A DNA stretch of 64,000 bases from Chrysopilus asiliformis (lineage: Eukaryota > Arthropoda > Insecta > Diptera > Rhagionidae), in the NCBI GenBank assembly GCA_964034945.1, contig OZ035960.1, positions 114,989,824 to 115,053,823 of the forward strand. The letters run 5' to 3'. The translations under genes were made by a program, and so were the position numbers. This document shows, piece after piece, positions 27,201 to 39,200 of this stretch. The notes beneath the pieces were generated by a model. It worked only from the letters and a program-made list of their open reading frames with translations. It made no database searches and had not been told where the DNA came from. How positions within the stretch are numbered: position 1 is the first letter of the stretch; each line of letters starts with the position of its first letter.

Positions 27201-30200
27201 CATTCGTTAGCAAATCCACCCTACCCACCTAGGTATATATTCGTTCCTATAGGAAAATACCAACATCTCAGATTCATCGCTATTTAACAAATTCATTGCT
27301 TCTGCTGTTGCTTTGGCGCAAATAAGGAAATCAAAGTAGAAAAGACGAGTTAATTTGTAGAAATGAAAAAAAAATCCGAGTAATTTTTTTATCAGAAATA
27401 GGAATACAAATGGGTTTGAGGTTTTACGGTAGGAAAACCCCAGCTGTTAGAATATAAATATAGGAACATAAGATGTATGGCCAATTAGTGTGGAAAATTT
27501 TTTTTCGTTAATGAATGCAGATGAATTCTCATCATTGATTCGATTAATTAACTAAAGGAATTTTTGTTATTTTTCCCATTGGATAAAATTAATTCTATTA
27601 GTTTTTATGATAAATTTAGTTTCCCCATCAACGATTCCTTTTTGTGAATTATTCATAAGCAGTACAAAAAATACTGCAGTTAAAGTGAAAGTGACAGTTT
27701 AGCTTAGCGGAAAAGCTCTGAGCTGGTGATTCTAGCCTATATCATGCGAGTGTATAAACTTCTTTACCGAAACAAGTCTGCCGTTGTGCTGTTGCAAACC
27801 TTACAAATGTTGCACGTCATAGGATTATTGCACGTGAATTGTAAGTGTGGATACAGAAAGGGTTATGGTTATTTCACCTCAATTTCAGGGAGCCTCGAGA
27901 ACGGGGGCAGATAGAAAATTTCTGATCAGTAGGAAATCCGTTTCAAGCAAAATTATGAGGATGTCCGTGCATCTGTCTGTCGGTCTGTCTGTCGGTCTGT
28001 CAGTCTGTCGGTCAGTCGATCTGTCAGTCTGTCGGTCTGTCAGTCTGTCGGTCTGTCGGTCTGTCGGTCTGTCGGTCTGTCGGTCTGTCGGTCTGTCGGT
28101 CTGTCGGTCTGTCGGTCTGTCGGTCTGTCGGTCTGTCGGTCTGTCTGTCGGTCTGTCTGTCGGTCTGTCTGTCGGTCTGTCTGTCGGTCTGTCTGTCGGT
28201 CTCTCTGTTCGTCTGTCTGCCGGTCTGTCTGTCGGTCTGTCTGTCGGTCTGTCTGTCGGTCTGTCTGTCGGTCTGTCTGTCGGTCTGTCTGTCAGTCTGT
28301 CGATCTATCAGTCTGTCAGTCTGTCCGTCGGTCTGTCTGTCGGTCTGTCGGTCTGTCGATCTATCGATCTGTCAGTTTGTCGGTCTGACCGTTGTACGTA
28401 TGTATCTTAAATAACTCGAGAACGAGTTGACCTAGCGACTTGAAATATTTCGTAAATAAGTTTTACGAAAATCGTAGTTTTCTATCAGCTTTTGGAAAAG
28501 TGGCGGTAGCTATAACGGGTATCTCTCATACAATTTTTTTTGAAAATATACCTTTTCTTGAAAATTTCTCAAAACCTATGCGTTTTTGGGAAAAATGAAT
28601 ATAACGAAATTTAAAGGATATTGAATTTTCCACATTTTTATCTTTAACGGTTTTGTTGTATCTCTACGGGTTGTCAAGATATTTTAAAAAATTTAAGTTT
28701 TTTGAAAATCTTTTGAAAATTATGCGTTATTATGAAAAAACATAACAAAAGCTATAATTGCCAATCGGGCAATCATTGGAGACCCGTATGGTGATACTCG
28801 GATCAAAATTCGAACAGTTGTACCAAAATTCCACTTTGAAGTCAAACCTTCCAATAAGATTTTTTAAAATTTATTCCAATCGGATTTTGATGTATGGGAG
28901 TTTTATGTAGAATCATATCCTAAATAACTTTTGTTCTTGGACTTTTTTGATAAGATTCATCGTTTTTGAGATATTCGCAAAAAACGTTTTCGTTTGTATG
29001 GGGGGTACCCCCCCTAATGGTGCATTTTTGCCCATTAACGAACTTAGCCTCGCATTTTACGAAAAACGGATCTGCGCAAAATTTCAAGTCTCTAGCTCAA
29101 TCTGTGCGCCCGCAATCCGCGCCACAGACAGACAGACAGACGGACAGACAGACAGACAGACGGACGGACATGTAGAAATTAATTATTTTTATCATTCTAA
29201 ACACACTGGTGTAATTCATTTTTGTGTGTGATGACGGGATCTTGGCGTTACAAACGGTAAGGCAAAGTTAATATACCCTTTGGTTTCACCATACGGGTAT
29301 AAATATATATAACTAATTTCAAAGAAAATAAAATTGCTTGCATTTTTTCCTTTAACGTATCTTTAACGGTTCTCGAATTATTTGAAAACATTTTAATTTT
29401 TGCATGAAGCAGAGGAAAGTTTTGTGTTGATCACAACTGATATTTTCCTTGGAAAAAGAGTGAACTATGCCAAAATATTCACTACTTTTCTTGGTACAGA
29501 AAAATCAAAATTTTAATTTCCTGTATTTCGAAAAGCCAGGGAATTTTTAATCAATAATATTGAAAAACCAATAACAGAAGAACATTTTTCAACAACTCTA
29601 AATTCCTAAAATGGTTAGCAATTCTAAATAGTATAGACTTTTTTATACCAATCCAAAGTGGAAATTCAAACATCGAAAAAAAAGAAAGATAAATTCAACT
29701 TTAGAATTCTGTTACACACACCATATTGCAGCCGATATGGTGAAAAAGAAAAATGGATATAGTTGTAAAATCCTGCAGAGCATGAAATTCGAAAACAGAT
29801 TTAGTAAACAACGATTGATGAACTTTTCAATTTCCTTGTCTGGAATTTAATTTATCAAATTTTCCATTTGCAGGGCGGATTGCTGCAAAGTAGATGAGCC
29901 CGGCCAAGTCCCCCATATTGGGGGACTATCGCATTTTGGAACAGTAAGTATAATAAAACTACAATCAATTCTAGAGCAAATATTTGTATATACGAATAGT
30001 AAGAATAGTATGAAAAGATCAGGAAAAAAATTAAATTTCCTGTTTAAATTCAAAGAAATAATTTCACATCCTTTACTTTTTAAAAAATATTCCTGTTTTT
30101 TTCATCTTTATGGATTTATTTTCTTATATTTTATGTGTGTGACTTTGCAGCTCGTTGTCACGGAAATGAATCGCCTTGGAATGATTGTTGATTTATCACA

Positions 30201-33200
30201 TGTGTCAGTTCCAACAATGTTGGATGCATTAGCGACATCAAAAGCGCCAGTAATTTTTTCACATTCGTCAGCCCATGCACTCTGCAATAGCTCCAGAAAT
30301 GTGCCAGATCATGTCCTCAAGAGAATCGTACGTGGATGATATACGTTTTTTATCCGCTTTTTAAAATGTCATTCAGTTCTATTTTCTGCTTCTTATTTTC
30401 AAGTTTCTCATTTTATTTAGTTATTTTTTTTTTGTAAAAGTGTTAAGAAAAAAAAGCTAAATGTGAGGGAAAGATTCCATAGGGGCCAACATTTGAGAAA
30501 AAAATCATGTTTTGAAAAAACTTTTTTTTTTCAAAGAACTTTGTAAATTTAAACCAAATATTTGTGTTTTTTTTAAGTTTCAAATAAGATACCGAAAATC
30601 AACACTTTGATTAACAAACATAACAAAAGCTATACTTGCCAATCTGGCAATCATTGGAGACCCGTATGGTGATATTCGTATCAAAATTCGAACAGTTATA
30701 CCAAAATTCCACTTTGAAGTCAAACTTTCCAATAAGATTTTTTAAAATTTATTCCAATCGGATTTTGATGTATGGGAGTTTTATGTAGAATCATATCCTT
30801 AATAACTTTTGTTCTTGAACTTTTTTGATAAGATGCACCGTTTTCAAGATATTCACAAAAAACGATTTCGTTAGTATCCATTTTTGCCCATTAACGAACT
30901 TAGCCTCGCATTTTACGAAAAACGGATCTGTGCAAACTTTCAAGTCTCTAGCTCAATCCGTGCGCCCGCAATCCGCGCCACAGACGGACAGACGGACAGA
31001 CGGACAGACGGACGGACATGCAAAAATTAAATATTTTTATCATTCTAAACACACTGGTGTAATTCATTTTTTTGTGCGATGACGGGATCTTGGCGTTACA
31101 AACGGTAAGGCAAAGTTAATATACCCTTTGGTTTCACCATACGGGTATAAAAACTACATTTACATGTAATTTTTATTTCTTATGTCCAGTTGATATTTGG
31201 CTAATTCCTAGTTGACAGCAATCTGCAACTGAGGCGTTAAAAGCTAGAGTGGACCAACCCACATGTCGAAATCGTGATTTTTTTGTGTTTGAATCACTAT
31301 TGCGAGTGAGGTTTTAGATAAAAATGTTTGGATGCACCGAAATTTTTTTTTACAAAAGTGGAAAAGCTTCAAAAACTCGATTATGTGGCTTGGTCCACTC
31401 TAGCTTTTAACGCCTCAACTAAGATAACGCTTGGAAGCTTCCAACTAGTTTCAGGCTAATTCACAAAGGATCTGATGTGATATTAGTTGTGCCCCAGTTA
31501 TCAGCTACTCTCAAATAGTAAGAAGCAAATAGCATAATGACAACTGGAAATTAGATTTAAATTAAAAAAAAATTGCGACAGGTAGGAGAGGAAGAGAGCA
31601 ACTATGCACTTTTATAAAAAATGCATATAACCAAATTTATAGGAAATAAAATTTTATGATTTTTTTCATTTGACGGTTTTTACATATTTTCAACGTTTCT
31701 CGAGATATTTGAAAAAAAAAATATTTCTTACATATTTTTTCCGAAACTAAATGTCCCAGCGGAAAGTTTTGTGTTAATTACAACTGATTTTACTGCAAGT
31801 GAACTTTCTTTTAAAAACTACACGCTAAAGATGGAGCCTTTTTAAAATACTGTACCGCAAGCGAAACAAGATTAACCTGCGGCAGAAGTTTGGTTTCTAG
31901 GACAACATGCTTAAATACTGAGGCCTATCGGCGAACACGATACGATTGATTCGAATCGTAAATTCAATGTTGTTGTTAGTGTTTTACACGACCTCTGTCC
32001 TGGGTCGGATAATCCGAGACGTGTGGTCACCCTATTTGCAAATCATGTTTAGCATTTCAGAAACCGTGACTTAAAATTTTCTTTATCACAAAAATATCCA
32101 AATTCAGTCCGTTTTGGATGCTGTACAAATTTACAATAAAATTTCGGTCTATTGGGCAACAAATTTCTATCTAGCCTACACAAAGACAGAAGGTTTTATC
32201 CTAGAATGTAAGGCTCCGAATTGTGTAAATCTACCCCACCAGGCTGGAAACTTGTCTATTTTTCCATGTCAAACTACTATTTTCACGTAAGTTTGAAAAT
32301 CTTCATAAACAATAATTAAAAGTAATAAATACCATAACAAACGCATTTTTAATTAATTCGTACTTTCATAAAGCCACCAATTTTCTCTCGGAAAGTTTTA
32401 TATTATGTAAATATTACGGTTTAAATAAAATAATTTGAATTTATTCCATCCTAAATGAGATTTTAAAATGCATAGTGGAATTTCAAACGTAATGAAAGAA
32501 GCTTTTATAGTTGTTAAACAAAAGTAACTTTTATGAAATCTTCAAAGGTAAGTGGTAATCTAGCTTTAGATTTGAATACATTTAGGATATGACTAAGCAG
32601 TTTCATATAGTGGAAACAAGATGCTGCTGGCCCATATGCTAAAAACGATTTTCATCCAGGAAAAGTTGTTATTTAAAAAGTTTTTCCTTCGACGAAACAG
32701 AAAACATGATTTTTTCACTCATTTCCATTTTTTGTTCGTTTTTATTTTCTCTCGTTCCCATTTAAGAATTTCTTTTCAACTTTTTATTTGGAAAACTGCT
32801 TATACTTAAAATTTTAATATTTTCACTTTATCTGTTATATATATATTTTTTTTCTCTTCCCCATTTAACAACCACAGGCAGTTAACGGTGGACTCGTTAT
32901 GGTAGCCTTCTATCCACATTTTGTTAGCTGCTCCAAAATAGCAAACCTCAGAGATGTTGTTGGTAAGCAATTTTTCCAGTATTTTTTTTTATTTTATTTT
33001 TATTATCAAGTAAAAAAAAAAGCACACATTACTAGATATAGAATTTTATTTGTGAAAATTTTGCCCCATGTGTATTCATTTCGTGTGCGAATATGAAGAA
33101 ATTACAGAAAAGCAGTTAAAATTTTCCCTTTTTTTTTGGTATCCTTTATTACAGCTCATATAAATCATATAAGGGATGTGGCGGGAATTGACCATGTGGG

Positions 33201-36200
33201 AATTGGTGCTGGATATGACGGAGTTAACTTGTAAGTATCATATTCTCATCCTGTACTTTTCAAAACACATATCCACTTCTTGTGATACGATTCTACGATC
33301 ATATGTAGTCAAATATGACGGTTTCCTAAGTCCATATCGTTATTTTCTCCGGTTCTTGTGAATTGTTAAAAAAAAAGTGAAATAAAATGTAATGAAAGGA
33401 AGAAAACGCCAACGTAAAACGAAAATGGTTTTTGATCTTTCAAAAGTACACACACGGAACGGAGCATATATGCAATAAATAAACAACAAGGAATTTGAAG
33501 CCATCACCCCGAAAAAAAAAACATTTCATCATCATGGATGTGAATGCTTCTCATCCCTTTTCACTGTTTAGTTTTTTTGTTTGTTTTCGCTTTCGTTCCA
33601 AGCAACGCTAAATTGTACAAGCAGATACGTATATGGCCGAGGATATGTTGTGCAATTTACATAAAAGATCACTACTTGTGTAAGTCCCTTACATCAAATA
33701 TATTCCGCACGTCTTCACATTAAGATAAAGCTTATCCCTGCGGTTTATGTTAAGCCAGCATCCTCCTGTAGTTGAAGCGATCAACTTCAATGGATGTCTT
33801 TTCAGCGACCATTTCCAACCACAACCACCGGCAACAGGAAAATGATAGGAAAAAAAAATATCAACGATTTGATGTGTTCTTTTCTTTCGTTGCAGAGTAC
33901 CAAAAGGATTAGAGGATGTGTCGAAATATCCTTACCTCTTTGCTGAGCTTTTAGAATCTGATAAATGGACGGAAGAGGATATCGGAAAGTTGGCTGGAAA
34001 GAATCTTATAAGGGTATTCAAGGAAGTCGAAGCGGTAACTGTTATTTTATATCAAAATATACTTTCCTTTGCATGCGTATACCCTTATTACGTTACATTT
34101 TGCTAGATACGGTTAAAATCATAGGGGAAGCAGGTCTGCGTTTTAGAGGAATTCAAAGAAAGAAGAAAAATTTTGTTAAATTGAAATAGAATTTTTATTT
34201 AGATTTTCAGATAAAAACCTTCGTACAAATGGAAAATATTATTTGCAAAATTGATCAGAAAATACAGAAATTTTAAGAATTTTTAATATTTTGGTGCTTT
34301 TTTTTCTTAAGAAAACTTTCATTACTATTTCGTATTTGTGTGAGAGCTTTTTAAAAAGGTTAGGGAATTTTTCGGTTATCCGTTATATTGCCCTTACAAT
34401 GACGCACACCCAATACCACCCTAAATGTGTGACATATTTGATGGACAGTCCCTAATTTTAAAAACAGTCGACATATTGATCTGGAACTTCGGACAATTCC
34501 TTCTGAAAGAGTGAAAAAAAACACAAGACCCGAAATTTTTCATTCTACTCTCATATTTAACTCTCACCAGAGTCAAGGAGAATCGAATTTCATAGCAAAA
34601 TCGGTTTCAACCACCATATTGTCTAGACTTGGCCACATATGTATAACAGCTTTCTTATCATTTTAAATTTATAAAGATACCTCTGCCAATTTAGCGATGA
34701 ACCCGCCGTTGCGCCCCATGGGAGACGATCTCTGAAGCCTAGGGCCAGAACTACCACTCAGTGAGTTATCATTACTACTCTTTTCTGACGCTTCAGCTAC
34801 CTCTTTACCACGGGCTACCATAACCTGACAACGACAAAAATATTGCCAGGCTGGCAGATTAGAACTCAGTCGGGGATTTCGACTGTTACAAATGTATAAA
34901 ATTTTGTTTTTTTTTTTTCAAAATTTCAGGATTTCATTGATATTTTGCTAATCCTCATAGTAGCTATCTGAGCAGGAGTGGTATTCCGTAACTTGTTTCA
35001 AGCGTTTGTTTCGAATTAGAAGAAAAAGTGGTATTTGCTATCTCGGTTTCTCTCTGTCATTTATTTCGGTCAAAACAGAGACAGCGAATACTTCTTGTTC
35101 TTCTAACTCGAAACAAACGCTTAAAATAAGTTACGGAATATCACTCCTGCATTATTGTTAATCGTGACTTTAGCCGTTGACATATGTCGTGAAAACATCT
35201 GTCAAACGCTAACGTCACGGTTGATGCAATTGCTGTCCGAGTCAGTGATATGAAAACTATAAATGCACTATTTTACAAATTATCCCGATTTCCGCTATTC
35301 ACATAGTTTTCAATACAGTGGATTGTTGTTTCTTGTTGCTACCCAGCTAACAAGTTTCCTCATATTTTGTTTCCGCTTTAAGATCACTTGTCTTTAAGCA
35401 AGAAAAAATGTCACCACCGAAAATTTCCATAGAATTTCTTTGAGTATTCAGATTGTGGCCTCTTGCAAAACAACGAAGTAAAAGTAAAACCTAAGGCCCA
35501 TTTCATCATCCCAACTATTTCAGTTATCCCTGTTGATTTGGATACAAGATATCTATTTTAGGTTTGTTAAGTGTTTACATGCGTAACTTTGTAGCTAAAT
35601 TGACAAATCCGTAATGGTTCTATCATACAAAATTTTATGCCTTTGCTATACCATATAATTTATTCAAAGAAATCGAGGTATCTTCTTACAAGCGTTCAGG
35701 CCCAAGATATAAAACCAATACTGTGTAAAGTTTTATCAGTATGAGGAATATTTATGCGAATGTTCACACGACCAAAAAAAATGTGTGTCCCAGGGACATA
35801 TACCGAGTATAGGGAAAATATGGAGATTTCTTCAAACATCATGAATGTATTTTGACGTGTGTATTTTTTTTCGTTTTGCGGATCCCTTTTTATGCCCCTT
35901 AATTTTTATTGAAGGACGCTTCTATTGAAATTCGCCTATCCTAAACACCGATGTTGGTCTAACCGCCCTTGTTGTCCGTCCCTCCTACCGTCCATAGGTC
36001 GGTCGGTCTACCATTTTTTTATGTGTCAATTTGCTGCTGCCACCTATATATACATATTTATTCATTTGTAGTGTAGATAGTAATTGTTAACAAAGTGGAG
36101 AATGTTAACATAGAATCCCTTCACATCCCTTCGGTTGAAGGGATAGTGCGGTTCCGATCTTTCCAGCCTATAGTATAGTATCTGCGTTGCGAGATGCCAG

Positions 36201-39200
36201 TCGGGATGGGCCTGATGGAATTTTTGTTGATAGGAATGTTGAAAATTCAAAATCCTGAATATGAAAATTTAGAGCTTTGAGCAATCATAGACACCAGGAC
36301 CAGGATGGGACAATCAGGAAATCATTTCGAAAGCTATGCACGCTTTACGAAATAGTTTTAAATCGGAATTTGATATTATATGAAATTTTTCTCTGGATAT
36401 TTAACCTATATTGAAATGTGAAAAACGACAGCATTTCCCATATTGAAGTTTATTTAATATTAAATATTTTTATTGGAATTTTCGTGGTTTATAGAGGTGG
36501 TATATTCTAATATTACCTTAACATTATTACTGAAAATGACCAAGAGATAATATTTTTTTTTGGCACATGAAATTTCTCATTCAGAATTGTCCCTCATTAA
36601 AAGAACTTTATTGGTCAGTTTTTTATAGTAATAGATTTCTGTTTCGTGTTTCAAATTATCAAATAAATTCTGTAGCAAAAAAACAAAACATCTTAAGTCA
36701 ATTTTCAGGCGAAGTCTGCATTTTCAAATAGGACACTTTGGTTTTGCGTGAAAATCGACTTAAGATTGTCACAGGATGGTCAGGACGTTTGGGTGATGAT
36801 TTTTATTAAACGAAAACAGTTGAATTTATTATTTCGGTTTAATTCTCAATTTCAGTACACGGTTTGTCTTTATGTACGCCTCGGTACGGATAGAGAGCTT
36901 ATAACCTAGAGAGTGGCCATGGGGACATCTAAAAATGGCCGCCGAGCTGAAAAACGAGCGCAAAAAACTTTAAAAATTTGATTCATTGTTATAAATAACT
37001 GCCAAAATAACTGAAGGTGGTTAATATATGTAAAAATAGCATGTTTGAGGTATCAAAAAAATTTGGAAACTCATAGTTGTTTTGATAAATTGAAAAATTG
37101 TTTACAGACTGTTCTAATCTGGAGAAAAAGCTGTTCTAACTGACCTAATAGACTGTTCAAATTTGAGTTAATAGACTGTCCTACTCAGTAGCACAGTCTA
37201 TTAAGGTAGCATGGCCACTCTCTAGGTACGGATACACGTTCCGACTCTTGTTTCTTTTTTCATCGCTCGGTTTACCCGATTGGCTTCTTTTTCCTGATCC
37301 TGCGGAACAGAGGTGTCAGGCTGACAAGATGTTTCGCCACATAATTGTGAAAAAAAAATTTAGCCTTTTGCGATTTTCTCGAAAATGGCTAATAAAACTA
37401 TCTGCAAAGCATTTTTGATATGTCGCCGCCATCCGGAACTATAAGTATCTACCAATATAATTGATTTGCGTTATTCTTACAGGACCTTAACGAATTCTGC
37501 CGAAACTCAGGCCTAAATTAACTACTTTGTTTAGTTTTAAATCGAAAATAAACTTACATATTCCTGTAAAGTTTTATAATGGAACTGCAACTAGAATATA
37601 TATATTTTTTATTTAATATGCAAGCGAAATTCCCATACAATTGAATAAAAGTCCTGTTCAAAATCTTGAAACTTTGGATAAAAACTTTTTTATGCTTGAT
37701 TCGTAATCAGACGAAAAACTCATATGACATTGGCCATTGGGGGGTCGATGTCATAGGTCACATCAAGTGTTTTTTTTTTCTCAGAGATGGACAGACGGAC
37801 GGATGGCCTTGTCCACCAGAGAAGCTTTTCACCATTGGCTCCGATCAGTGTGAGACTTAAGTTCATTTTATTCACTCCTTGTAAGCTGGCAAAGTTTCGT
37901 ATATTTAATCTTCAGGACTTGTCGCATTTCATTTCATATCATTTATTTGTTTGTATAGACATCCATATATATATATATATATAAATACATACTGCTGTCT
38001 CCGGTTTACAAAAATAAATATATATTTTTGTGGAAATATGTACGACGTTGTGCCATATGTACACATATTATTTAATGATTCTCCCCTCAGATATCATCAA
38101 CTATGGAGCATATTCCTATTTTCATATACTCGTATATGGATGAATTTTCGCAGAAATGTTGATGTCATCATCAATCATAAAACTTTTTGGGGCCCATTAA
38201 TCTGGCAGTCTCTGGCGGTGATATCAGTTGGTGGTAGTTGTCTTAATGTGGTTTTATTATATTTTGTAATTTTGTGTGCTCGAATATGTATGTATTTTGA
38301 TGTTATGTGGTATGTAGATATGTCAAAATGTATGTAAGTAATACTTTTCTACCATCGCATCGCATAGATCGAAAGAGGTGACAGGCTGAAGTACATGATT
38401 TTTGATAGTGGAATATGAGAATGTTCAGCTAATAGCTGTGGTATAAAATACCTCCATATAGGGTAGGAATAATATTATTGTTACATCGATCGTAGTAAAC
38501 GTGTGTGTGTGTGTGTGTGTATGTGCAGAGAGAGAGAATTTCGTTAATTATAAATGACTTTTTGGCGTTAAGTAAAGTCGTCATTTATATACATCATCAC
38601 GTTTTGGGTTTCCCTCGGTCATGATATCTTTGTGACATATCACATCTCAAAGGGTTTTATGAGCATCTCTCAACTTAACTAATATCTCATCTCAATTCAA
38701 ATCATCTCCCGCCCCTAAATATCCATTTTCACATTTCACTAAGGGCTCATCCCGAAGGCATCTTCTTCTCATCCCAGCTACAGAATTACCGTAGAATTTT
38801 TGGGATAACTAACAATCTAAAGTCATACAATATATACCGATTTTTTACTTTTCCGTCTGGGTTGATTTGCTGCCCACCCATCCTCCATCCGCCCTTCGTC
38901 CTGTCACTTTTCCGTATATTTGATTTTGTCATTTGCACATGTATGAAAATTATCATAATATTATAGAAATATAAAGGCGAACTAGAGATTGAAATGAAGG
39001 GTTCCCAATATAAATTAGTATGGGCTAAAGGATTTAATTTTCATTTTCATTTCGGATAGCTGTCTCCTCTATATATGTTGAACATTTCCAAAATCTACGC
39101 TTCGAGTGTTTTTGTCAATATGAAATGTGAAAGGATAAACATTGGGGTCATGACATAAAATGCTTCATTTATGTATTGTGTTAACTTGAGGAAGGTTAAC

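Noticed and set aside
27847..28410. 187-codon frame rich in Ser, Val, Gly and Leu
   Set aside because: It is the translation of a (GTCT/GTCG)n array.
30010..30339. 109-codon frame starting at an upstream ATG
   Set aside because: Only its second half is dipeptidase exon 6; the first half is intron read-through before the acceptor at 30150.
36883..37234. 10 bp direct repeat GGTACGGATA as target duplication of the 320 bp TIR element
   Set aside because: The left copy is 13 bp away from the TIR, so a true duplication is not shown.
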